Made by a program: the position numbers and the translations under genes. A stretch of DNA of 64,000 bases from Calendula officinalis (Eukaryota > Streptophyta > Magnoliopsida > Asterales > Asteraceae), in contig OY970828.1 of assembly GCA_963853835.1 (NCBI GenBank), forward strand, positions 59,264,861-59,328,860. Reading direction: 5' to 3'. Positions 34,948-46,000 of this stretch are shown one piece after another. Numbering within the stretch: position 1 is the first letter of the stretch; the number at the start of each line of letters is the position of its first letter. The notes under the pieces are model-generated. The model did not search any database. It had not been told where the DNA came from and saw nothing but the letters and a program-made list of their open reading frames with translations.

Positions 34948-35397
34948 AATTGATTATTCGGACTCCAGTTTCAAGTACATAGTTTTAAGATTTTGAGTGT
35001 AAATTGTACATTGTGATCATGAATTTATGATGATCAATTAGCAGAAAGATGGGGATTATTGAAACCAATAAAATATTATTGTTTTATTGCAAAATTTGAA
35101 TATAAATATAAAACTATTGATCAATGTCGTAACACCTTAGACCGGTGCCAATGGTGACGGAAACTGACAGTTACTGCCAACTCAGCGCCATGTCAGCAGA
35201 CAAACTAACTAACACTAAACTGACGTACACGTGCCAACAACACTCCGTCACTTCACCAACTTTAATTAATTTACTTTCTTTTTAATTAAAACAAAAATAT
35301 AACTAAAACATAATACTTTTATTAAAATAAAAAAAACATTATAATAATTTAAAAACATAAAAAAAAAGAAAAAAATACAATAATTTAAAAACATAAA

Positions 35398-36731
35398 TTA
35401 ACGTTGGCGGGAATTTGGTGGGAGTTGCGAAATGTGGTCGACTAGTGCATTGCGAAGTCTATGATGCATTGCTTGATCCCGTAGTTCTTTGGCCATTCGA
35501 GCGTGTGTTGCAACTCTCTCATTCCACGAGCGTTGCGGCGTGTTTGTCGGGTTATCCATATACGCCTCCTCAAGTGGACACATGTTGCGACCGTTGTCCT
35601 CAATTATCATGTTGTGTAAAATTATACAACAATACATGATTCGACTTATTTTATTGACGCTATATGGTCTTGCCGGGTTTTTAAGGATTTGCCAACGACC
35701 TTGCAACACACCGAATGCTCGTTCGATATCTTTTCTTGCGGCTTCTTGATACCTTTTAAACCGAGTTTGTTGTTCAGATAGCGGATACTTAAATGTCTTC
35801 ACAATGGTTGCCCATTCCGGATATATCCCGTCACCAAGATAGTATCCTTTAGTGAATTGTTGCCCGGCAATGACAAAAGGAATAGTGGGAGTTTTGTCTT
35901 GCAGCAAGTCCTTGAATAAGTCTGATGCGTTAAGGACATTGATGTCGTTGCTCGAACCAGCTGGGCCGAAGTAAGCATGCCAAATCCACAAATCATAAGA
36001 CGCAACCGCTTCTAGCATGATCGTTGGCTCCCCCTGGTCACCTCGTGTGTATTGGCCTTTCCATGCCACTGGACAATTGCTCCAAGGGCAGTGCATGCAA
36101 TCGATGCTGCCGAGCATACCCGGAAAACCATGCACCTCAGCATGACGTTGATGTAAGCGCTCGACGTCATGCGCGTTGGGTTTTCTTAAGTACTCAGCAC
36201 CAAATAGATGGAATACACATTTGACAAAATTATCCAAACAATCATACGATGTTTGTTGTCCCATGTGTAGATACTCATCAAACAAATCGGCTGAACAACC
36301 ATAGGCCAATTGTCGTACAGCGGATGTACATTTTTGAAGAATATTAAAACCCGCTCTTCCGGTAGCATCGTCCCGTTGACGAAAATAAAAAAATGCGCAG
36401 GTAAAGGAGTCTCAGAGTAATTTGTTATACCGTCACATATACGGAGGAACAACGAACGGGCCATACGAAAACGTCGCCTAAAATAATCCAGCGGGAACGT
36501 GAGATTTTCAGCAAAGTAGTCTGCGTACAAACGCTCACCGGCACCTTCACGATCTCGTGGCACATACCTTCTCGGCGCTCTGGGGATCAGATTGATCTCT
36601 TCATCGTCCTCTATATCAGATGAAAGAGCATTCACAATGGCTTCCATTTCGGCATTGTAAGAATTGGCTATCGTCAACATAGCGTCCAAATCGGAATCAT
36701 CTTCGGTAGAGGAATTAGAAACATTAGACAT
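35398..36731 (-). pseudogene. Harbinger DDE transposase, frameshifted
   Basis: The C-terminal 303 residues form an open frame (35398-36309) with GFPGMLGSIDCMHCPW (first Asp), YFGPAGSSNDINVLNAS (second Asp) and ARKDIERAFGVLQGRWQILK (Glu), the DDE_Tnp_4 triad. The N-terminal part (up to 36731) starts MSNVSNSSTEDDSDLD and includes PLDYFRRRFRMARSLFLRI, a typical Harbinger segment, but in another frame. The two frames change over in a run of seven T (36380-36400 on the opposite strand), consistent with a single-base indel. The N-terminal frame then ends out of register. Otherwise the gene looks nearly complete at about 440 codons. Confidence 0.9.
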
Positions 36732-36819
36732 TTTGTAAGTATGGTTGGGTGGGAGAAGAGAGAATTTTTTTTGTGAAAATTTTAGAATGAGAGTGGAGTA
36801 TTTATAGGGATTTAAAAGG

Positions 36820-36821
<2 letters not shown>

Positions 36822-36896
<75 letters not shown>
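36822..36896. repeat. (TA)n microsatellite inside the Harbinger element
   Basis: An uninterrupted TA tract of about 75 bp just upstream of the transposase gene. Similar tracts occur at 32207 and 32652. Confidence 0.95.
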
Positions 36897-36897
<1 letters not shown>

Positions 36898-37063
36898 CGG
36901 TCCCCGTTGAAAAAAAAAAAGAAAAATCAAAATTTACGCCACCTCGCTCGTCCGTTTGCCGACTGGCGCTCAACCGGCGGTAAGACCGGCGGTCCGTGCC
37001 AACGGCGCCGGAACCGGCGGTGCCCAACCGGCGGATCGTTGGCACCGGTCTTATTGACTATCA

Positions 37064-37491
37064 TCTTACTACTATATAAAGCATTTAGGCCTACCCCATT
37101 AGGCAAGTTTAAGGAGCTCCTTAAACTTGATTTTAAGGACCTTTCCACTTTTGTTAGTTAGTTCTCTAACTTAAAAAAAAATAAATCGCGGCTAATAAGA
37201 TTCGAACCCAAGACCTCTCCTAACTTATCACTATGTGTTAACCACTTGCTATACATTACACTTTGGTAACACCACCCACACTTAATAACAAAAGTCTGTT
37301 ACTCGAAAACCATTTTACCCAATAACATTAAATATACGACGCTGTAAATCATCAACTCTTACCAAAATCCATATTTCCGTTTAATTATTTATTTCTAGCA
37401 ACAATTATTACCGTGTAAACGAACAACACTTGCTCGCCAGAAACTATGGTTTCTGGGTACCCGCCGCCGCATTGCGCGGGTACCCTGCTAG
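37064..37491 (+). mobile_element. Short non-autonomous Helitron, 428 bp
   Basis: 5' end TCTTACTACTATATAAAG, 3' end a GC-rich hairpin (ggtacccgc...gcgcgggtacc) followed by CTGCTAG, inserted between A (37063) and T (37492). These are the hallmarks of plant Helitrons. Inside, on the minus strand, is a tRNA-like stretch with box B GGGTTCGAATC (plus-strand position 37199-37209) and a box A-like 'gcaagtggttaaca' (about 37230-37245), so a SINE or tRNA relic may be included. It starts 13 bp after the Harbinger element ends. Confidence 0.85.
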
Positions 37492-38053
37492 TTTCTCATA
37501 AACTATGTTAAAGTCTAACTTATTTTATAAGAAAAAGTGTTATGTTATGAAACCACATGACCTACTTGACCAATTTCTTTATGGCTAAATCTTTTACATG
37601 AACTCAGTTGACCCGTTTGTACACAAATGGGTTAGATGTTGAAAGTTGGCTCAAACAAACAAAAATTATTAGCCCTTTTAATACCATAATCCATCAATTG
37701 CAAACCTAACAAACTCTTCAAAACCAATTCATTTATTAAGGTCCATGTAGAAGAAATCAAGAATCATAACGAATGAAAATCACATAAAAAACCAACTGCC
37801 ATATGTTGATATTATTGCAAACTGTCATTACACTTCATGAACAAGTAAGTTGTTACCAGAAACCAGTTTCTTCGCCACAAATCAGCAAAAGAAATTGAAT
37901 ATTAAGTTAATACAAATACACACATTAAACTTTTAAATCTAATAAAAAAGACCAGATTCAAAATAAATACAACATGAACGATTGAAACCCGGTTTGCATG
38001 AAAATGCAACTATAATTAAAGTTAAAACTGTTACAGAAAATTACCCTAAATGA
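37492..38053. other. 3' flank of the uncharacterised basic protein gene
   Basis: AT-rich. No coding sequence or repeat boundary seen. The right part is presumed 3' UTR of the minus-strand gene at 38054. Confidence 0.4.
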
Positions 38054-40407
38054 TCAGAAACATGGTAAGTTTTCTAAGGATTGCAGAAAATTGGATGTTG
38101 AATAAATAGCAGCAGCAGCAGCCCGTATGGCTAAATCTTTGTCTAGGGCTCGATCTGCTTCCGGGTTTCTACATTCAACAAAATATAAAATTAGGTTTTG
38201 AGTATATAACATAAAAAAAAGAATGATAAAATGTTAAGGGTGCCTTTACTTATAAGTTAATTTTCAGAAATTTAGTTATAAATTGAAAAACGAGTTTTCT
38301 CTTTTCTTTAAAACCTTTAAAATAAAGGGATGATTTCTCTTATATCCTTCCAAAACTCATAAATTATCTTTATATCCGTCCAAAATTCATAAATTATTTA
38401 TATAGGTAAAATATTAAATTAACATAATTTATGCTTAAATAGAATAGGTAATATTGTAAATTTTTATGAGTTTTGGAAGGATATAGAGATAATTTATGAG
38501 TTTTGGAAGGATATAAAAGAAATTAGCAATAATTTTCAAGGTTTTCCTTAATAATTTTAGTAAAAAAGTGCGATATTTTTCTATAACTAACCATAACTGG
38601 AAAAATGCAATGTTACTAAGCACTTACATGTAGTTAGTTTGCGAAGTAGCCTGTTGTTCACAATGCAACAGCATTTCCTTCACTTGATTCAATGAGTTCT
38701 CCTGTAAAGTATTAAATTTAATTATTTTTAGGAAATAATCAAATAAACTACTATAATGAATGCCAAACAATTTCTAGAATGCAAGACTCGCCAGATTTTT
38801 CTCTTCTTCAGAAAGCGATTTATCCATTTGATCAAAAAGGGCAGTCCATCTAATTTTATGCATTTCATTATTCACTTTATTTGTTAAATTGACAATTGAT
38901 GTATCATTTTCTTGATTAGAAGATAATTCATTTGATACCAAGAAAGGTAGCTCTGTTTGAATTACAGATCGAACTCGTTCCTTGCTATGTTTTAATGCTG
39001 CAGTAACACCATTAACAAGTTTTTATTAGCTTAAATATAACAAAAATTTTAAACTTTTAACAAAAAAAAAAGGAATACACGCAAAATTACCTGCAAGACG
39101 GCCTTTAATGTCCTGATGAATTAGTTCCAACCACTGAGAAGCTACACTTGCAGCTGAAAAGAAACACAAATATCAAATTATGTAACATATTGATAATCAT
39201 AAGCTTATTAATGTTAATTTTGAAATGACCCAACAAGAAAAGTTTCAATTTTTATGAGATTCCCATATAGAAGACGAATTTGACATATAAATAAAAAAGA
39301 AATATTTACAAACCGACCTTTAAAAAACTAAAATATCAATTTATTTAACTTTGAACTTATAATATCAATTAGAAATGACCAAACAAGAAAAGTTTCAATT
39401 TCTATGAATTTCCAATAAAGAAAAACTATTTTATCATAAAACAAGAAACATTAAAAAACCAACCTTTAACAGAAAGAGAATCAACAGTAGAGATATTTGC
39501 TGACTCATCATTCGAAACCGAACTCAAATTTTCTGAAACCATTGTTGAAGTCGATGGAAGTTTCAATGTAAGTACATCATCTTCACGTTCTTTAATTTCG
39601 TTATTTTTGTTTTTATTTCTTGAAGATCTGACAAGATTCTCAATTATGGAATGAACTTGTTTCCTATTTCTTACATGATTAATAATCCCAGGATTTAATT
39701 CATTCAAAAGTCCACTAGGTGCAGCAACTTTTGCAAATCTGTTAACTTGTTCTCTTTTTGCAATTTCTATCTTTTTCTTGATCCCTAATTCGTTCCCTTT
39801 TTTCCGGCCACGGGGTTTTGGCATTGGTGGGACCCACACATTACAATGAGAAGATGAAAGGAAACCGTTTTGTTTCATTTGTTTCCAAATTCTCATTGAC
39901 TCTTTTTCTACAATTGGCCCACAAGTACTTCCACACTCAGATAAAGAATCTTGTGATTGTGAGTGTGATTGTAATTCATGGTTGTAGTTTTTGTAGAGAT
40001 CAAATGGTTGGTGTTTGAAATTACTTGAAACATGTTGTAAGTTGAGATCAAGATTGAAACTTTTTGGTTGTTTGCTTGTTTCTTCAAGAAAATGGTTGGA
40101 TTTGATATTGAGATCGAGTGTCGAAGGAATGTTCTTTGTTAATTCACCTATTTACAAGAAAAAGTTTATGTAAGATTACAAGTTTCCAAGATTTACTAAT
40201 TTCTTGTAATGTTTTTACTTCCATTTAGTACCTAATTAGTTCTATTAACATGAATTTGCAACAAAAAAAACTCTAAATAGTTCAAAAAGTTAATTACTTA
40301 TCAATTAGAATCAAATTTAAAGGGGTCACTGAAATACCATTTGACTGAAGACCCAATCCAAAATCACAGTGTTTCGTGCTTTGTTCTTCAGAATTTCCAT
40401 ACTTCAT
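38054..40407 (-). CDS. Uncharacterised plant protein with AT-hook-like motif, probably nuclear
   Basis: Six coding exons in frame: 40338-40407, 39464-40147, 39091-39153, 38792-38997, 38628-38701 and 38054-38168, giving 403 residues. The N-terminal half is Asn/Ser/Gln-rich (MKYGNSEEQSTKHC, SQSQDSLSECGSTCGP). Near residue 130 lies PMPKPRGRKKGNELGIKKK, an AT-hook-like basic motif that could bind DNA and act as a nuclear signal. The C-terminal half is helical: ASVASQWLELIHQDIKGRLA, LKHSKERVRSVIQTELPFLV, QMDKSLSEEEKNLENSLNQV, with coiled-coil potential, and ADRALDKDLAIRAAAAAIYS. I know this pattern as a conserved plant family but not its function. Intron 4 (38702-38791) appears to start with GC instead of GT. 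Intron 5 contains a foldback MITE. Confidence 0.82.
38322..38530. mobile_element. Foldback MITE in intron 5
   Basis: 'ttatatccttccaaaactca' and 'taaattatctttatatcc' at left are inverted at right (gagttttggaaggatata, twice). Same family as the larger copy at 60505-60950. Similar 'gaaggatata' units are directly repeated within each arm. Confidence 0.65.
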
Positions 40408-43032
40408 CTTCTTCGCCAACCAATTAACAACAAAGATCAATTCCAGACACACCAATTCAACGAATCACCAAAACGGAGTCAATTTAACCCTAATTCAACG
40501 AAGAGCACACCTTGAATTCAGATCTCACTCCACCACCATTCACCACTGTACGCAAAGCTCAATTTATCGCAAAATGACGATTTACATCAAGCTTCAGAAT
40601 CTAAAGTTGGCAGAAGATCAAAGAAAGCATGAATTGTCGTAGATTAGGGTTAGGGTCGATTTATAATGAACGAGGCTCTAATTGAAAACTTGTGGGAAGA
40701 AATTAGTTTGAATTTGTAGAAGAGCGCGCTGACAAGCTTTTTGATTGTTTACAAATTACACATCTTGTGACAGAAGTGCAAAGGAAGCAATCACGTGTAC
40801 AGATTCATTCTTAAATGTGTGTGAGAGATTTAATTATTAAGATAAAGAAATTGAAGATGGAAGCGTATGTTTGTGGGTTTCAAATTCAAAATTAAGGGTT
40901 TACAGATCGACGAATTTTGCCGCGTTCCAAGATTTATTCCTAGATGTTAACGATATACCACTTGTACCTTAAGCATTACAATAATTAGATTCCTTCATAA
41001 ATATGGGATATAGAACTGAAAATCCGAAATTGTGTCCGTACCGAAGCGGAACCGAAATTGTTTGGAAGCGGATTACCAAAAACCGGTTCAAATATCGGGT
41101 CCAACATTTTTGTGAAATCAGGTATCGGGTTTTTCGGGTTCAGGTAAATCAGGTCCGGGTACATCGGGTATTGAACAAGTCAGGTCTAAGCGCCGGAAAT
41201 GAAATTAATTAACTATGCACTTTCAAATTTGTTATGGTATAATAATATTAATAGTATTTGATTCATATTAATTACACAATTGTTATTTGTAAATCATTAT
41301 AATTTTACATGTATTAACTAACAAATATGATTAAAACACCCAAAACCAGTTCAAATTACTATTGGTTCTAATCGGGTCTATACCCGATTTACCCGAACTG
41401 AACCCGGAACATAATCAAAACCGTATTCTGTAAAATGGTTCCGTTCTCGGGTCTACTAATCCTCCTAAATCAGGTCGCGGGTATTTCGGGTATGGGTCCA
41501 TCCGGGTCAATTCTGGACCCGATTCCATTCCTATCTTACACCCACGCACATTTCAGTTGATTAATTAGATTTCTAAATTTCTTACACCCAGGCACATTTC
41601 AGTTGATTAATTAGATTTCTAAATTTCTTACACCCACGCACATTTCAATTCATGTCACATCAATCTCATATCAACTGAAAATCCAATTGACATACTTATT
41701 GAAAATAAATGAAAAGGAAATGTTGACATGAAAATTAAAATGGTTTGGTGTGGTGTGATGGATATTTCCTGAAACATGATGCGGTGTGGTTGTTAAGTTG
41801 TCAGATGATCTGACAGAAAATTTGGTGTGGCTAGTGGTAACCGTAATACATATAGCTTAGAGCATCAGGTAACGTGGCTCAAGTCACTTCACCACCTCAG
41901 CGCAACATCAACATTTATATTTCACATTCTAACTCTTTAAAAACCCTTCACTTATAGCTCAACTAAAAACACCACTTTGAGACCTAAAATATCTCATCAC
42001 AAAATATATTAAAAAAGTATGTACCTTTCTCCCTCAACCCTTACCATCCATCTTGCGTGTGCGTCAATTTGTCATATTGCGGAGGATTTTGCCCATCTCA
42101 CCGCCATGGTACCCCTTCACTCTTATTATTGATATATGTTTATATAGTTGTAACCGTTAGTTAATTATTTAGTAAGTAGGAAATCGATTGACATTGACTA
42201 TCTCACACCCAAGAACAATGCTTAAATGTTTTTTGTGAACCAAGTTAAAAAAACATGGGGAAAAATGAAGAAATATCACTTGTTGGGCCCATTACTTCAG
42301 TTAATAATCCATAAACTGAACCAATATGGAATATTAAATGAAAATTTAAACCAAAATAGAATGCTAACCAACTAACCAAACTGCAACAAAAAACTGAACG
42401 ATTTTCAGTTATCAACAACTAAAAGTTTTGGTTTTGGTTCGATTCTAGCCTAGAATTTCTAGGTCATAAGTGACCAAACCGACTCATACTCATCCTTACA
42501 TTACATAATAATTCAATCTGTCATAATAATATTGTAATTATGCTTCCACTCACTCTTTGATCGGTTCAACTTTTCAAGTTTGAGCATTCATGGCTTTAGA
42601 TTCAGTTAGCATCATGTGTATCACAAAATATTCAAAACATTCACTCAAGATCACTTAAAGATCACAATAAACATATAAAATAAAAAATATATTCTGTCAC
42701 ACGTTATAAAATAATACGACCTACACATGTTAAGAAATTGGTCAAAATGAATCAAATGTAAGCTATTACACACAAGTATACTATGATCCTCCTCACACAC
42801 AGATTTTTTCCATCATAAGGGGGAGGATAACTAAAGCAGTAAGCTAAAATAAAATGAAATTAACAGACCGAAAACCAGTTTCATAACATACTTACAATCT
42901 ACATAAAATGGTTAAAACTAACTCTACTTTCGCCATCATCAGTTGACTTTTGTTGACTTCACAGAATAAATTAGGCCACAGTATAGTCATCAGCTCTGAC
43001 TTTTGAGGTCAATGAATTTTCAGGTGCAAGAA
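40408..43032. other. Intergenic; decayed repeats
   Basis: 40408-40900 is the leader and promoter side of the minus-strand gene. 41040-41530 is a 'gggtatcgggt', 'cccgatttacccg' rich patch that looks like a decayed hAT or gypsy fragment. At 41535-41655 a 46-bp unit beginning 'cttacacccacgcac' is repeated two and a half times. 41870-42780 is AT-rich. 42780-43032 is probably the 3' UTR of the GOST gene. No gene. Confidence 0.45.
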
Positions 43033-46000
43033 TCATTCTCTTTTATCCTCCTCAATAACCTCAAAAACATGATCAGTTGTTTTTCTCTCCATTAAATCAC
43101 CAGACACTTTGACTGAAGTGCTGGTCAAAGCGATACCTTCTTCCTCGATATCTTCAACCGCAGAGTATGAATATCTGCACCAAGTTTCCAAAAATACCCT
43201 TATGTTTCAAAATATCAAATTTAATATTAAGTATAGTCTAAAAGTGATTTAATTTAAATGGTACCTAGTTGGATTACGGGAAGGAGACCAAAGAATGCAA
43301 ATTATGACCAAAAGTATAAATGACAAAAGAGCCCAAAAAGCTTGGATGATCCAAGCTCGTCTCCATAATTCACTCAACGGGTCACTTGCATTAAAGTATA
43401 ACTGAATAAAAAACATAATAATTAATAATTGATGATTTAGAAGAAAAAAGTTAAATGGGTCGATTTGGGCTGTAATTTATCTCCAATACGTCAAACGGGT
43501 TGAAAGTTGTCTCAAAGGTTTACAAATGCTTAAAACTTCCTAAATCACTTTATTAAAAAGAAAATTTTCATAAAGCAATATACTTTAGGAGTTGGTTTGT
43601 TTTGTTATTTATAACCTTTTTATGGTCAATTTTGGTAATCACAAGTGTTTGGTTGGCCTACATTGGTAACTAAAGTTTTTTCGATTCTATTTTTTGTTAC
43701 GTTTTTTAACACTAGAATTACCAAAAATAGGCCGACTACAAACTTATAAATAACAAAACGGACCACCATCTAAAGTATATTGCTATTTTTAAGACATTTT
43801 TACTATTAAACAATATAGTTTTATATGATTCTAATGTACATTATATAAATATTTTCTTTTTAAAAAGTGAAAAAAATGTGACCCGAACCGAACCCGTTGA
43901 CCGATCCAATTTGTCATGATTAAAGTGGACAATGAAGTGTGGAGTACCTCATAGCCGATCCAAGCAACTGAAACCAAGACTGTTATAGCTAAAGAATTTG
44001 TAAACTTTCTGTATAGTTCAAGTTTTCCCATGTTTCTTCGTAACTGAGTCCACATAATTCCAAGAATTTAATTAAAGTCAAACTTCATCAAAATTCAGCA
44101 TAGTATTTGTTGTGACCGAAATGATTTTTCATTAAAGAATTCAGCAAAGATTATTTCAAATAGTCTCGCGAAATGAAGAAGTCAACAAATACAAATTTCC
44201 ATTTTTTATAACAGGAAGCCATTCGTGCATAATATGAACAACATGCATAACTGATAGGAATTGTATATAGAATTGTAATAAGAACACAGCAAATGAAAAT
44301 AGGAATATGAGTTCTTTGATTAAAATGGAAAAGATAGATAAACAATAATCAGAAGAAGCTTTTAGAAACTTCTCTGCCAAGCCCAAGCTAATAGCCGAAA
44401 TACTAATTCTCAAAATAGAAATTCCAAAGTGATCATTACAATCCTTCTCCACTAACTAAATAATATTCTTCTATTCTCTCTCCTCTGCATAATGATTTAC
44501 TGATCCTCCAATCCTGGCCCTTCATTTTGTTTAGCCATGTGCTTCCTCCTTTGATACACTTTCCAAGTTCTGGGCTCGGTGGGCTCAGTGGCGATGGGCT
44601 GGGCTAAATGAGTGGAACTGGTATACTCCTTATCAATACCGGGCCCTTGAAGAGCAGGCTTGTCCTCAAGCCTGAATTCCGGGAAATGAGTCTGAATATG
44701 AAAGGCGTCTTCCCATGTTGCATTTTCAGTAGAGTCTTCGTCCCATTGAATTAACCATTGGATCTGGTTAGTAGGCCCGTCATTGGTTTCTCGAGTTGCT
44801 AAACATTTTTTGGGTGAAGGGAGGTCGTTTGGGTCCATCTCGAGCCCTTTAGGCAGAATGTTTTCTGCTTGATGAGTGCCAATGGCTCGTTTAAGTAAAG
44901 AAGCATGGAAGACCGGGTGGACCCTGGATTCCTCCGGAAGCAGCAGCTTATAAGCGACTGGCCCGATTTTTCCAATAATCTGAAACGGGCCGTAGTAACG
45001 GGCCGAGAGTTTTTGATTGATCCGTCTAACTACTGATTGTTGACGGTGAGGGCGCAGCTTCAAGTAGACCCAATCGCCGATTGCATAGGACTCATCCCGA
45101 CGATGTTTATCAGCAGACAGTTTCATCCGTTCTTGGGCTCGAGCAGCATGGTATTTTAACTGCTTCAATGCCTCGTCACGATCCAGTAAATCTCGAGCTA
45201 CTGCTTCACATTGTACTTCTCCAGGAACGAAACGCAGTATAGTCGGGGGAGGTCGACCATAGACAATCTCGAAGGGTGTAGTGTTGGTTGAAACGTGGTA
45301 CGAGGTATTGTGCCAATACTCGGCCCATGGCAACCAGAAAGACCATGTTTTGGGCTGTTCAGCAGCGAAGCATCTCAGATACGTTTCAAGGCTTCGGTTT
45401 ACAACTTCCGTTTGCCCGTCAGTTTCCGGGTGGTAGGCGGAGCTGAACTTCAATTTACTCCCCTGAATCGAGAATATTTCTTTCCAGAATGTGCTGAGAA
45501 ATAAGGGGTCTCGATCGCTCAAAACAGTTCGAGGTATACCGTGCAAACGAATTATTTCCTTCATAAATACTTCAGCAATGTTTTTGGCTGTGAAAGGGCG
45601 TTTCAGTGGTATGAAGTGGCAGTATTTCGATAGACGGTCAACCACCACCAGAATAACTTCGAAGCCTTTGGATTTCGGTAAGCCCGTGATGAAATCCAAG
45701 GATATGTCATCCCAAATAGATTGCGGGATAGGGAGGGGCTGCAGGAGGCCATTGGGGGATAATGTGGATGATTTGTACCGTTGGCACGTGTCGCAGGAAC
45801 GGACGAACTGTCTAACTGATTTTGTCATTCCGGCCCAATAAATGTTGGACGCGAGCCGTTTGTACGTCCTGTAATAACCTGAGTGCCCTCCGGTTGGGCT
45901 GCAATGGTATTCCACCAGAAGTTTGTGGACCCATGGGGAGGTGGAAGGAATAACCAAACGTCCTTTATGGTATGGTTTCCCGTCAGTCGTGGTGAAACCC

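Larger units (their letters stand above)
35140..37050 (-). mobile_element. PIF/Harbinger element with transposase only, 1911 bp
   Basis: GACCGGTGCCAATGG at left and CGTTGGCACCGGTC at right, flanked by TTA on both sides (35137-35139 and 37051-37053), the 3-bp TSD of the superfamily. It carries one gene on the minus strand, a DDE transposase with a frame break (35398-36731). The second Harbinger gene, a MYB-like protein, is absent. A (TA)n tract of about 75 bp (36822-36896) sits between the gene's 5' end and the right terminus. Confidence 0.93.

Noticed and set aside
41000..41530. Further hAT element
   Set aside because: Rich in 'gggtatcgggt' words like hAT subterminal regions, but no matching ends or 8-bp duplication could be found.
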